Source of the DNA: a virus
Length of the DNA stretch: 31,094 nucleotides
Virus record (IMG/VR): IMGVR_UViG_3300045135_000959
Location: 1-31,094 of that record
Direction: 5' to 3' (one strand)
Numbering within the stretch: position 1 is the stretch's first letter; each line of letters starts with the position of its first letter. Below, piece by piece: positions 21,315 to 29,851 of this stretch. A model generated the notes under the pieces. That model saw nothing but the letters and a program-made list of their open reading frames with translations, was not told the origin of the DNA and did no database searches. A program made the translations under genes and the position numbers.

Positions 21315-23744
21315 TTACCTGGGTTCGAAACTTCCTAAACCGAATCCACCGCCCATGATATCATTACCGGCTGATTCAAAGTTCTTTGGGGATCCACCCT
21401 TCTGTCTTTGGTCTATTAATTCACTCTGCTGAGTGGCTTGGATTTTGGTTCTTTCGTCTTTGCGATCTTCAGCTTCTTTTATTTTGCTTTTAGCCGCTTC
21501 AACTTCCATGCCCTTTAGTTGCATGTTATATTGGAATTCAAGCTGCATCAATTGCATCTTAGCTTGTACTTCCTTATCCATTCTGCCCATTTCAAGCTGA
21601 GCTTTAATTTGCTCAAGTTGTGCTTTAGTTTGGAACATTGCTTGGTCTTTTTGAACCTCCGCTTGCGCTGCAACCTGTTGCGCTTGCGCATTTGCCTGTG
21701 CCTGCGCTTGCATATTCTGCTGTTGCATCATTTGATCGCGCTCAAGCTTTTTCTTGCGACGTAACTTAAGTAGTTGATTTGCAAGCTTTAAGTTCTTAAC
21801 CTCACGAATATCAATAGCGTCCTCTAAATCAATAAGACCCGCGGACAACGCTGTTTGAATATTGTTTTCTAGCAATTGTTCTTCTTCTTCGTCAGGCGAC
21901 AATTCAAGGAAGATGCCGAAATCGTGCAAATGCAATTCAGTAAGGTCTTCTAATACGCCAACGTTGAATCCACCAATCTTCTGAATAAACGCCTCGCGTG
22001 CTGGGTGGAATTCAATAATGTCAGAAATACGTAGTGATAAACACTCAGCTGTTTCTGCTGTCAAGAATAATCCAGCATCAAGGATATGGCGGGTCGCTGT
22101 ATTTGAATTTGCGGCTGCAAGTTTCTGTACGCCAACTAATGCGCGGGCATCTGGTGTTGAACCGTCGCGCGCTTCGTTAAGACCCGTTACGTCACGGATC
22201 ATTTGCAAATAGTAATTGTATGTACTAATTAGCGTTTGGATCTTTTGACTACCACCACCTGTTTGAATTGGTGACACAGGAACTTTACCTGGATTCATGT
22301 CACCATCTTGCGTAAATGAGCGCCCAATAACAGAACCTGTCTGGAAGAACATGTTCAGTGCTTCTTGTGGGTTGTAGTTTGTTCCGTTACCCAAATCAAT
22401 TTCAGCAAGTCCATCAGCGTCAAGATAAACACCATCAGGCATCATCTTGGACATTACCTGCTGGAGCTTCAAGTGCGTAAGCTGGATCATATCTGCAAAA
22501 CCGGTACAGCGGCTTACCAATGATTCAATACGTCCTTTATACATTCTAGGCGCGACAATGCTGTAGTTCATCTTAACCTTAGCATAGTCGCTCTTAGGAC
22601 GCATCATGTTCTTAGCCATTTCCCACTTCAAAAGAATGTCGGTGCCAAGTATTAAAACACCTTCGTATAACACTTCTAGCGAGCGAGACATTTTGCCATA
22701 TACTGCTTCGTAAGCTTCTACTGGCGGATCAAACTGATCGTCACGCACAATAACTTTAGTGGCACCAGTAGCTGTTTCTTTAACCTTGTACACTTCGTTC
22801 ATGTACGTCTTATAGTTAAAGTATAATACCTGCACAACATTGTTGTCGCGGGCATTCATATTTGTTAGGGTTGTATCATAACCAGCGTTATGGTTATTTG
22901 TCCCTTTACCTTCAATATCCTTAAGATCGGCGTCAGTTAAATGTGGAAATTGTTTTTTAAGCTCATTAACAGGTACGAACTTAACCTCACCAACATAGTA
23001 GATATCTTCAAAATACGGAGATTCAGTATATGAATAAACCATATAAGCCGGATCAACATATTCCACCTTAACACCTTCAGACTCTGTAAAAGAGTTCTTA
23101 ACCGCGCCAATACCGATTGTAGCCAAGTCATAATTAACGCGTCTTTTTGTTAAATCGTATTTATTGCCATCAAGCAAAGTGTTGATTGCAATTTCTTCTG
23201 CAATTTCAACGCCCTGCTTGTATGTTAGTTGCATGTGCAACTCTAGTTCTTCTTTTGATTCCGGTAGCATTTCCGGATTCGTTTCAAAAAGATTAATACC
23301 AAATTCCTCTTTAGCAAATTCGTTGAGGTCTTTGGTTTGCATATCGCGAATAATAGATTCCATGTACTTGGTGCGTTTATTCACTCCGTATGGATCTTGT
23401 GCATATGCTTTAATGTCAAATGTTCTATCTGAAATACCATTGACCACAATGTCAACAAACTTTGATAGAATTGGAACAGGCTTCCAGTCTAAGTTTAGGT
23501 AAGATAAATCACCGTTAATTGAAAGCTCATCTTTATACTTTTGGATTGGCTGCTCGCCTCTCGCATACAATCGTAGATTGTTGAATGTATTCTGATTGCT
23601 TCTGAATCTGCTCGTCCCTGAATTGCTAGAGAACCACTCATTTTGAATAGCGCGCCCAATTTTGAGTCCGTATTCAGATGACATTTTCTCAGCGTCGCTA
23701 ACTGCTTGGCTAGGGAAAAAACTATTTACAACTGATTCAGCCAT
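21315..23744 (-). CDS. Portal protein
   Basis: An 809-aa protein directly after TerL, the usual place for portal, and longer than many portals because of a C-terminal extension. The body is a mixed alpha/beta portal-type region with SFTE and long helical segments; residues about 649-790 are Gln/Ala/Lys-rich and strongly helical (QAQAQANAQAQQ, KAQLEQIKAQLE), which would form a long barrel or coiled coil inside the capsid. The last 20 residues are Gly-rich. It starts 1 nt after the TerL stop (TAATATG). Crassvirales portals have similar length and C-terminal helices. Function by position and family is secure; detailed motifs are not visible by eye. Confidence 0.85.
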   Translation of the reverse strand: MAESVVNSFFPSQAVSDAEKMSSEYGLKIGRAIQNEWFSSNSGTSRFRSNQNTFNNLRLYARGEQPIQKYKDELSINGDLSYLNLDWKPVPILSKFVDIVVNGISDRTFDIKAYAQDPYGVNKRTKYMESIIRDMQTKDLNEFAKEEFGINLFETNPEMLPESKEELELHMQLTYKQGVEIAEEIAINTLLDGNKYDLTKRRVNYDLATIGIGAVKNSFTESEGVKVEYVDPAYMVYSYTESPYFEDIYYVGEVKFVPVNELKKQFPHLTDADLKDIEGKGTNNHNAGYDTTLTNMNARDNNVVQVLYFNYKTYMNEVYKVKETATGATKVIVRDDQFDPPVEAYEAVYGKMSRSLEVLYEGVLILGTDILLKWEMAKNMMRPKSDYAKVKMNYSIVAPRMYKGRIESLVSRCTGFADMIQLTHLKLQQVMSKMMPDGVYLDADGLAEIDLGNGTNYNPQEALNMFFQTGSVIGRSFTQDGDMNPGKVPVSPIQTGGGSQKIQTLISTYNYYLQMIRDVTGLNEARDGSTPDARALVGVQKLAAANSNTATRHILDAGLFLTAETAECLSLRISDIIEFHPAREAFIQKIGGFNVGVLEDLTELHLHDFGIFLELSPDEEEEQLLENNIQTALSAGLIDLEDAIDIREVKNLKLANQLLKLRRKKKLERDQMMQQQNMQAQAQANAQAQQVAAQAEVQKDQAMFQTKAQLEQIKAQLEMGRMDKEVQAKMQLMQLEFQYNMQLKGMEVEAAKSKIKEAEDRKDERTKIQATQQSELIDQRQKGGSPKNFESAGNDIMGGGFGLGSFEPR

Positions 23745-23745
23745 A

Positions 23746-25956
23746 TTATCGTATTATTTTCGACATACTCCCGTCCTGCGCATATCTCGCAATAGAGAGA
23801 TTTAATTTTTGTTTTTGAATTTGTGCTACCGGTCTATACAAATCTTTATTGCAAGCCATAATCGCTAAGCCGGAAGAAATAGCAGCATCGTATTTCGTAC
23901 GATTATTGATATCAAATCTAGCCCAGTCATTTAGTGTTCGATCAAAATACATTGATCCGTAACTACCATCTTCTTGTAAGCCGACGTACTTATCTATGTA
24001 CATCTCAATGGCAGCCGCGTGTGCTTGTTTCACGTCCTCGCTCGAGTTCGGTATTCCGCCTATTTCCTTTTCAGTTACGGAAAGCTTATTCCATAATCTG
24101 TCAGGTCTATTCATTGAAAAACCCCGATAACCACGTCTCTTAAAATAATAAAGTAGTCTCGGTTTGTTATTCTCAGCAAGAATTGGCATCCCGTAAAAGA
24201 CGCAAGCCATAAGTACGTCTTCGAAGAATATCTCAGCTGTCTGAGGCCTAGCAACATATTCTAAAAAGAATGTACTAGGTGGCGCATCTTCCATGCTGAA
24301 CTTTGTTAGCCCATGCAATGCACCTTTAGAGCCCTTGCCGTCGGTAGTCCCTGAAATATCGTAACTATCACAGCCAAATGCACCGATGTGCTCATTGCCT
24401 GGATATTTAATACCATTTTTCACAATTACGCGATTCTGTAGATTTGCGGAAGGAATCCACGATATCTTAAATCGCCCTTGAGGACCGGGTATAAACTCTA
24501 CTCTTGAGTCTTTTATACCGTTAGCCCACTGAAAATTACCAGTGGTTATAACACTAGTATTACGCAGATCTTGATTATAATCAACTTGTTCATAGATTTT
24601 TGCTAAGTTAAACAAGCTATTTTTTGTTTCATCGCGAAATGCGTGTTCTTCGGTACGTGGAAACTGTCTGTAATATTCATTTAAGGCGTCCTGGTCTTGT
24701 TTAAGGCCTTCAACCTCATTCTCCCAGTAATCTATAACCCCAACTTCAATCGGATCGCCATATGGGTCTAAAACTTCTTCTTCAGGTGTTTCAAATACGG
24801 GCTGCCCATACTCGTCAATAAACCCTTCGTAGTTCCATTCCATTGGGATAAACAAACTGTATAAGCCAGACTTCGTTTGTCCGTTGGCGTTTCGCTTGGT
24901 AACATCCGAGTCATAGTACAGTTTTTTGAAGTTGTCGCCACCTTTATCCAAAGCGTTCGATGTTGATCCCATCATACACTTACCAATAATACGCGAACCC
25001 AAACGCAAACACGTTTTAGTTACACGCCAGTTATTGAGGATATTATCAGGTTTTTCCCACTTACCACTCTCATCATGAACGAGTAATCGTAATTTCTCAC
25101 CATCATAAGAGTTATCACCAGTGTTTTTCCAGTCAATTGTAGTGTCAAGACCCTCCATCTCCGTACGTTTTTCCTTTGACGTCATTGACTTTCTTGTCAA
25201 TTTCGATGCAGGAACGCGATACGCTAATTCTGTTTTAGGTCTATCCATACCATCTTGGATAGGCTTGAAGAAAAAAGGATAGTTTACAGAAATAGGTACA
25301 ACCTTATCGGTAAACATCTTTTTAGCATCGGCACCCGTTTTAGATAATATACCAAAACGAGCATCACTGGTGTTGGTTGCTTGGTTTACGGTTTCAGCGG
25401 AAGACATAAATGAAAATCCACTCCGTCGGTTTTTAAGATAGCACATTCCGTAAGCTCTTGAATCTGCTTTAACGGCTTCCCAGAAAATGAAGAACAATCT
25501 GTTTGCTTCACGAAAATCTGGAAATCCGACGTCAATCTTTGACCATTGTAGGTACATATAATGAGTACCGGTAATATACGTAGGTACATCGTTATTGTAG
25601 AACCAATGCCCTTCTTCTCGTCTTCGGAACTCTTCATCTATATATCCGCCCCATTTTGCTTGGAATTCCTCAGGATAGCTAGCCCAATCAAATATTGTCT
25701 TAATATTCTTAAGCTCTTTTGGGTATTCTTCAACTTGCCACTTATTTGCGCCCTTCTTCAAGTTCTTTGGTGCAGGTGGCAATGCAATAGCAAGGTTCTG
25801 TATTTCAATGATCTCGCCAATCTCCCCGGTTTGACTAAGAACAACAATATCGTGTTCTTTGTTATAGCCATACTTCCATTTCTTCGCTTTATTGTAACGA
25901 TGTAATGTAGAAAGCTTAACGGGCTCAACCGTTTTAACTAATGTTTGCTCGTACAT
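23746..25956 (-). CDS. terL: Terminase large subunit (TerL)
   Basis: A 736-aa two-part packaging motor: N-terminal ATPase and C-terminal RNase H-like nuclease. The Walker A region is unusual, KNRRSGFS at 175-182, with no GK[ST]. Walker B is LLVHDE at 291-296, with Asp295 and Glu296. A coupling motif GSTSN lies at 330-334. In the nuclease, candidate metal ligands are Asp530 or Asp533 (GCDSYD), Glu595 (LAENN) and Asp690 (KYDAA). The N-terminal region NKWQVEEYP and GTHYMYLQWSKID fit crAss-like TerL proteins. Its ATG shares an A with the stop of the preceding small gene (TAATG). A separate nuclease or ATPase partner is not seen nearby. Confidence 0.92.
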   Translation of the reverse strand: MYEQTLVKTVEPVKLSTLHRYNKAKKWKYGYNKEHDIVVLSQTGEIGEIIEIQNLAIALPPAPKNLKKGANKWQVEEYPKELKNIKTIFDWASYPEEFQAKWGGYIDEEFRRREEGHWFYNNDVPTYITGTHYMYLQWSKIDVGFPDFREANRLFFIFWEAVKADSRAYGMCYLKNRRSGFSFMSSAETVNQATNTSDARFGILSKTGADAKKMFTDKVVPISVNYPFFFKPIQDGMDRPKTELAYRVPASKLTRKSMTSKEKRTEMEGLDTTIDWKNTGDNSYDGEKLRLLVHDESGKWEKPDNILNNWRVTKTCLRLGSRIIGKCMMGSTSNALDKGGDNFKKLYYDSDVTKRNANGQTKSGLYSLFIPMEWNYEGFIDEYGQPVFETPEEEVLDPYGDPIEVGVIDYWENEVEGLKQDQDALNEYYRQFPRTEEHAFRDETKNSLFNLAKIYEQVDYNQDLRNTSVITTGNFQWANGIKDSRVEFIPGPQGRFKISWIPSANLQNRVIVKNGIKYPGNEHIGAFGCDSYDISGTTDGKGSKGALHGLTKFSMEDAPPSTFFLEYVARPQTAEIFFEDVLMACVFYGMPILAENNKPRLLYYFKRRGYRGFSMNRPDRLWNKLSVTEKEIGGIPNSSEDVKQAHAAAIEMYIDKYVGLQEDGSYGSMYFDRTLNDWARFDINNRTKYDAAISSGLAIMACNKDLYRPVAQIQKQKLNLSIARYAQDGSMSKIIR

Positions 25957-26228
25957 TATTTAGATCGTCTTTCAGCAAAGCCTTTAAAAGCTTCGGTGGT
26001 TTCTTCTTTTGGTTTATTCTCAAGTATACGCTCTTCTTCTTCTATCCTAGATAGTATTTCAAAAGCGTCAAATATTGCCAGTTTTTTAGTTGCAGCGGCA
26101 TTTTTCAACCTGTCAGCGGAAATATCATCCCCACTATCAACTATCTTTTCCTCAGCTACCTTAATCAGTTCATCAACTGCTTTGCGTCCAGCTTGGATTA
26201 TATTCTTCTTCGTCTCCTTGATATTCAT
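25956..26228 (-). CDS. Small terminase-like protein (candidate)
   Basis: A 90-aa helical, charged protein directly before TerL, where TerS normally lies. It holds SADRLKNAAATKKLAIFDAF (residues 37-56) then a helix ILSRIEEEERIL. I recall this pattern in marine phages before TerL but without a proven role. No clear helix-turn-helix is visible, and 90 aa is short for a TerS, so recognition of packaging DNA may be done elsewhere. It overlaps the end of the preceding gene by 56 nt and is coupled to TerL by TAATG. Confidence 0.55.
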   Translation of the reverse strand: MNIKETKKNIIQAGRKAVDELIKVAEEKIVDSGDDISADRLKNAAATKKLAIFDAFEILSRIEEEERILENKPKEETTEAFKGFAERRSK

Positions 26229-26775
26229 ATTTGATTGTAATTAGATTTGATGGGATACGATATAATCTCTCTTTCTCAATATGGAACTCATATTCGGTTC
26301 CCTGCTTAAAACCGACAAGCTCGCCCTGAGCAACGGTTCCGTCAGAATACTTGACAATTCCAATCCCTGGTTTTTCGTGATCCATTGAAAACATTTTAGT
26401 TTCCTTAATTGGTTTCACAAAACAGTAGCCAGGAAGGGAATGCCATTGACCATTCCTTTTATACGCAAAAACTTGATCTGGTTGCACGAAATAGAGGTCT
26501 TCAGTAAAATAGCTTCTGCTGTTCTTTTCGTTACCTCTAACGTCGTAAAAACGTCTAAAAACGTTATGATGAACAATTACCTCATCGCCATCTTGCAATC
26601 CAAGCTCCTCAACAATAGGAGAAGCCTTAATAACGCCAAGTCTGCTGGTATAAAAGTGGTTTTGTAATTCTGTATTTAGTATTAGCTTCTTATCGCCAAC
26701 CTGATGTTCGGCAGTTGTTCTGCCATTCTTAGGTTCAACAATATAGTTGAATAGCCCTTTACCATTCAAGGTCAT
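26173..26775 (-). CDS. Tandem GroES-like protein (candidate co-chaperonin)
   Basis: A 200-aa protein with what look like two GroES-like beta barrels. The first spans about 8-106, with LFNYIVEP at the start, a loop near 20-40, DGDEVIVHHNVFRRFYD at 62-78 (compare GroES GDxVIF) and DLYFVQPDQVFAY at its end. The second spans about 116-183, with GYCFVKPI, GIGIVKYSDG, GELVGFKQGTEYEF (150-165) and LYRIPSNLITI at the end, as in the GroES C-terminal strand. It may act on the host GroEL to fold phage capsid proteins, as T4 gp31 does. A TTG start at 26781 is possible; the ATG at 26775 is preferred. It overlaps the preceding gene end. The similarity is by eye and could be a generic barrel. Confidence 0.55.
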   Translation of the reverse strand: MTLNGKGLFNYIVEPKNGRTTAEHQVGDKKLILNTELQNHFYTSRLGVIKASPIVEELGLQDGDEVIVHHNVFRRFYDVRGNEKNSRSYFTEDLYFVQPDQVFAYKRNGQWHSLPGYCFVKPIKETKMFSMDHEKPGIGIVKYSDGTVAQGELVGFKQGTEYEFHIEKERLYRIPSNLITIKYEYQGDEEEYNPSWTQSS

Positions 26776-26980
26776 ACTCAATAGCTACAGCCATGTTCTT
26801 GTTAAAGTCTTTCCACGGCATTACTAAATCTCCTTTTTGAATATAGATAGAGTACTTTTCTTCCTCTTCTATAATATTAACTATAGAATGGCCACCATAC
26901 ACTTCCTGTCCAACAGAATAGTGCATGGCGCCATTTTTATAGTCAGGTCCGATGCTTATCTTACGAATTAGCTGTTGCAT
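26759..26980 (-). CDS. Small protein of unknown function (73 aa)
   Basis: From the ATG at 26980 this reads a 73-aa protein beginning MQQLIRKISIGPDYKNGAMH, with a mainly beta-type pattern (VYGGHSIVNI, KYSIYIQKGDLVMPWKD) and an acidic end. The frame is open to 27055, but the longer form would have a basic N terminus lying wholly inside the upstream gene; the 26980 start, overlapping it by only 20 nt, is preferred. I do not recognise a named family. The GPDYK-AMHYSVGQ opening resembles small proteins before terminase in Bacteroidota phages, from recollection. No catalytic residues are apparent. Confidence 0.65.
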   Translation of the reverse strand: MQQLIRKISIGPDYKNGAMHYSVGQEVYGGHSIVNIIEEEEKYSIYIQKGDLVMPWKDFNKNMAVAIEYDLEW

Positions 26981-27227
26981 CTTCGATGATTGCACCTGTG
27001 TTAATGTCGATTTGTACGTCGCCGTACGCCTCTTCCATCTCGCTGCGCAAACCATCTAGGATTTCACGACCAGCTGATAATTGCTTAAGCACCTCGTGCT
27101 TTTGAGCTTCAAGACCACCAATTTGCATTTGCATGTTGTTGATCTCTTTAACAATACCCTGTAGTTTAGCCAAATGCTCTTCTGAGATTTGCTTAGGGGT
27201 TTCTTTGATGTTTTTCACTTTTGCCAT
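26961..27227 (-). CDS. Small coiled-coil protein (88 aa)
   Basis: An 88-aa protein: basic N terminus, then a long helix with heptad-like Leu/Ile spacing (KLQGIVKEINNMQMQIGGLE, residues 21-40, then HEVLKQLSAGREILDGLRSE), and a short beta-like tail DVQIDINTGAI. It probably forms a dimeric or trimeric coiled coil. The family is not one I can name. It sits in the run of small genes leading to terminase and overlaps the next start by 20 nt. An assembly or scaffold-associated role is possible, and nothing in it is catalytic. Confidence 0.7.
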   Translation of the reverse strand: MAKVKNIKETPKQISEEHLAKLQGIVKEINNMQMQIGGLEAQKHEVLKQLSAGREILDGLRSEMEEAYGDVQIDINTGAIIEDATANS

Positions 27228-27257
27228 TTGATTTAATTTAAGTGAGTTATTAATATT

Positions 27258-27575
27258 TTAGCAGTTCCACTTTCGGCGCGCTGCTAAACCGCGTTCGCTT
27301 TTCCAGCCCTTTGAGCGTGCGCAGAACGATTTACGTCTTTTAGCCGCTTTGCTATCAGGGTCTAGTTTTGACGGTGGAGTAGTTACTGCAGTCTGCAATT
27401 TACTACCTGGATTGTCACGGCGGTACTTTTTTACGCCTTTTTCTGTCATACCACCCCCAGCGTCAGCTCCTGTACCGCCACCTTTTTTAACTTCGGCGTA
27501 GTTACCTTCTGACTTTTTGCGAGATGGTGCATCACCTTTTTTCTTAAACGGTGAATTGTGTTGTACGTATGCCAT
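27258..27575 (-). CDS. Basic Lys/Arg-rich small protein, DUF6321-like
   Basis: A 105-aa basic protein. An SPFKKKG motif lies at 8-14. The C-terminal part holds MTEKGVKKYRRDNPGSKLQT (43-62), KAAKRRKSFCARS (77-89) and an ending RRKWNC. This is the pattern I recall for a small protein widespread in marine phages (DUF6321-type), where the last segment often contains more residues between the FCAR and the RKW.C motifs. Two conserved Cys (86 and 105) and many basic residues suggest nucleic-acid contact or packaging in the virion. Function is not established, and the DUF name is from memory. It begins 1 nt after the 38-aa gene. Confidence 0.7.
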   Translation of the reverse strand: MAYVQHNSPFKKKGDAPSRKKSEGNYAEVKKGGGTGADAGGGMTEKGVKKYRRDNPGSKLQTAVTTPPSKLDPDSKAAKRRKSFCARSKGWKSERGLAARRKWNC

Positions 27576-27576
27576 C

Positions 27577-27693
27577 TTACTTAGTGTTTGTTTTTTTAGT
27601 GATAGGTACGCAGTTTGGAACTTTTTTACCGTTCTTCTCCTTCATACCTATCGCTGTATATCCTTCCCAGCAAGATTTATTCTTACCTTTCAT
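27577..27693 (-). CDS. 38-aa CW..GY peptide
   Basis: A small gene between two larger ones. From ATG 27693 to TAA 27577 it reads 38 residues: MKGKNKSCWEGYTAIGMKEK, then NGKKVPNCVPITKKTNTK. The core CWxGYxxIGMKxKNGKKVPNCVP is a pattern I recall from small domains and peptides in cyanophages and other marine phages; two Cys (residues 8 and 28) are spaced 20 apart. It starts 2 nt after the stop of the 587-aa gene and ends 1 nt before the next ATG, which supports a real gene. Function unknown. Confidence 0.75.
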   Translation of the reverse strand: MKGKNKSCWEGYTAIGMKEKNGKKVPNCVPITKKTNTK

Positions 27694-27695
27694 AA

Positions 27696-29459
27696 TTACT
27701 TAAAGTATCCCTTTTTCAATGGTGACTTGCCTTTCATGCCAACATTAGACTGGTAACGCATTTGTGCGGCACTAACCAATGAATTAGACTGGCGATCTTT
27801 TTTGTCAAGCGTTGGCGTTCCGTCAACCAACGGCGCACTTGTTCTATTATAAGAAGAACGCGGAGCTGTGCCAGTATTAGCCTGAATATTTGTGGCTGTA
27901 TTTTTATTAGCCGCAACTACTTTAGCGTTTTTCTGTTCGGTTAAAGCCTCACTTAAGTCGCTAATTTCCTGAGTGCTCATACCAGTGCCGTTAACACCTT
28001 TGTAATCAGGTTTTTGCATATTAGTAGGTCTAAGTGTTGGCGCAGCAGACTCTTTAATGTCAATTGAAGCTGTTTTGCGAGGAGCGTTTATTACAGTCTG
28101 CCCCGCCTTCATTTCCTCTTTAGTTTCTTGTCGCTCAGCACGCTTTGCTTTAGCGTTATCTACAACACTCTGCGCACGATCCTTCCATGTTTTTCTTGGC
28201 GCAGTTTCTCCGCTTGCAGCTGCACCAGTGCCAGCATCAGAAATAGATCCCTTAGGCGAGTTTGTCAAGCCTTGGCCTTTTGCTGCTGCTTCTCCCATTT
28301 CCACAGCCTTAATTTGATTAGCTATGTTTTTATCAGTAGGCGCATTAAGATCAGGGCTCATTAAAACTTTTGTTTTACCTGTCTCGGCACTTCCAGCTGA
28401 TTTTCCAGAAGCAAGACTAGCGCTCGCCGCAGGATTAATATCCGGCGTAGATAGTTTAGGCGTTTCAAATCGACCTTCTGCGCTTATCAGGTTTTTAGAA
28501 CCAGTGCTATTTACGGAATTTGTTTTAGCTCTCCCAGCTGATCTGGCGTCTAATCCAGAACCGGTTGATTCGCTTCCGCTGCCGACAACATTCAAGCGAG
28601 AATAATCGCCGCCAAGGTTCTTCTTAGTTTGTTCAAGTGCGGCAGTACCCTTCATTGTAGAAGCGTCGTACTTGTCCATATCCTTCTTGGTGTATACTTT
28701 GTCACTACCAGAAGCGCCTTGGTTCAATTGATCCATAGAGCGACCTGTGTCCATAATACGAGTCTGCTGATCAGAAATACCGCGAGACTCGTTATATAAC
28801 GCTTGTTCTTTGTCGCTTAGCTCTGCGCGTCCGGTCATCACATCACGGCGTCCCTTCCAGCCTTCCGCCCATGTTCCACCTTCTTGGCGAATGTTACGAG
28901 CTTCTTGTTTAGCAATATTGCGAAGGTCCTTGCGGGCCTCTTGACGTCCCCAACGTTCATTTTGTTTTTGCACGCGGCGGTTCCAACGGTTTTCCCAAGG
29001 TGTGATTGCGTCAGTTTCATGTACAATACCCGGGGTGTACGATGTATCCTTGCCTGGCTCAGTATATGTTTCCGTCTTTTTAACTTGTGTAACAACGTCG
29101 GCTTCGCGACCAGTGTTGCCTTCATATCCAGGGAAACGCTTTTTCAACCCCTCTACGGTTCCGTGACCGGCGGCTGCCATTTGCTCATACGTGCGCCCTC
29201 CGCTAAGCAATTCGGTCATTTTATTTTCCCAAGGCTTGCCAGCGGTGCCACCGCCAATTGCATCAGGCGTGGTAAGATTTGCGCCAGCTGTGGTTTCGTC
29301 AACAATTACTTCTCGCTGCTTTTCTACCGGTTCACCTTCGGTTACAACCTCAATTTGTTTAGCCGGAGACTCTACCTTGCCTGTTTTAAGGGTAGGCTGA
29401 TGTACTGCATCTTTTCCCCATGCGCCGTTGCGCACTCTGTTTGTAATAGGCTTATTCAT
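27696..29459 (-). CDS. Disordered 587-aa protein with SPLK motif
   Basis: A 587-aa protein of low complexity, rich in Ala, Gly, Ser, Lys, Thr and Glu, with few hydrophobic stretches. A basic/aromatic helical patch (PWENRWNRRVQKQNERW near 153-169) interrupts long polar regions. It has SPAKQ near residue 31 and ends in KSPLKKGYFK, the motif shared with neighbouring proteins. No enzyme motif is seen. A virion cargo, DNA-organising or assembly role is possible, and I do not recognise a family. The gene is coupled by TAATG to the preceding one. Confidence 0.7.
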   Translation of the reverse strand: MNKPITNRVRNGAWGKDAVHQPTLKTGKVESPAKQIEVVTEGEPVEKQREVIVDETTAGANLTTPDAIGGGTAGKPWENKMTELLSGGRTYEQMAAAGHGTVEGLKKRFPGYEGNTGREADVVTQVKKTETYTEPGKDTSYTPGIVHETDAITPWENRWNRRVQKQNERWGRQEARKDLRNIAKQEARNIRQEGGTWAEGWKGRRDVMTGRAELSDKEQALYNESRGISDQQTRIMDTGRSMDQLNQGASGSDKVYTKKDMDKYDASTMKGTAALEQTKKNLGGDYSRLNVVGSGSESTGSGLDARSAGRAKTNSVNSTGSKNLISAEGRFETPKLSTPDINPAASASLASGKSAGSAETGKTKVLMSPDLNAPTDKNIANQIKAVEMGEAAAKGQGLTNSPKGSISDAGTGAAASGETAPRKTWKDRAQSVVDNAKAKRAERQETKEEMKAGQTVINAPRKTASIDIKESAAPTLRPTNMQKPDYKGVNGTGMSTQEISDLSEALTEQKNAKVVAANKNTATNIQANTGTAPRSSYNRTSAPLVDGTPTLDKKDRQSNSLVSAAQMRYQSNVGMKGKSPLKKGYFK

Positions 29460-29851
29460 TATAGCTCTAGGTTCAAATTATCGTATTCTTCTTGGCTCTC
29501 GTTGATGTCGTTTGTTTCATCTTCAAGAGTTTGATCTTCATTTACTTGGTCAGCTTTACTTTCGTCAAAGGGGTCTAAATCCGCAGTTTTTGGTTTTGGA
29601 GCTGCAGGCGGTGGCGTAGTGGGCTTTGGACGATTTGTTTCAGCCGGCTCAAGGTGGCCTGCTAAATCATTAAAGCTACTAGCTGCATAGGCCGCGCCGG
29701 CAACAAGAGCTTCATTCATTTTCAGCGGAGACTTACTGCGCTGTGTAATAGGGGTGGTCGCAGAGGATTTAGTGGTAGCGTTTCCTTGAGGGTTGTTCAA
29801 ACCCGCACGACCGTGTAACCCCGTAAAGTTTTTCATTCTAAAGTTACCCAT
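29459..29851 (-). CDS. Small acidic-tailed protein with SPLK motif
   Basis: A 130-aa protein: short N-terminal part MGNFRMKNFTGLHGRAG, then KSPLKMNEALVAGAAYAASS (residues about 40-59), a Pro/Thr-rich middle, and a very acidic C terminus. The SPLK-then-Ala-rich helix resembles small proteins seen in Bacteroidota phages. Frame is open 14 codons further upstream, but the ATG at 29851 overlaps the zincin stop by 8 nt (ATGGGTAA), the same geometry as in the lysis genes, so it is preferred. Function unknown; a virion-associated or targeting role is possible because the motif recurs nearby. Confidence 0.65.
   Translation of the reverse strand: MGNFRMKNFTGLHGRAGLNNPQGNATTKSSATTPITQRSKSPLKMNEALVAGAAYAASSFNDLAGHLEPAETNRPKPTTPPPAAPKPKTADLDPFDESKADQVNEDQTLEDETNDINESQEEYDNLNLEL

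Noticed and set aside
28884-29534. 216-aa plus-strand open frame opposite the 587-aa gene
   Set aside because: It is a shadow of the minus-strand gene, lies against the direction of all other genes and has no leader or coupling.
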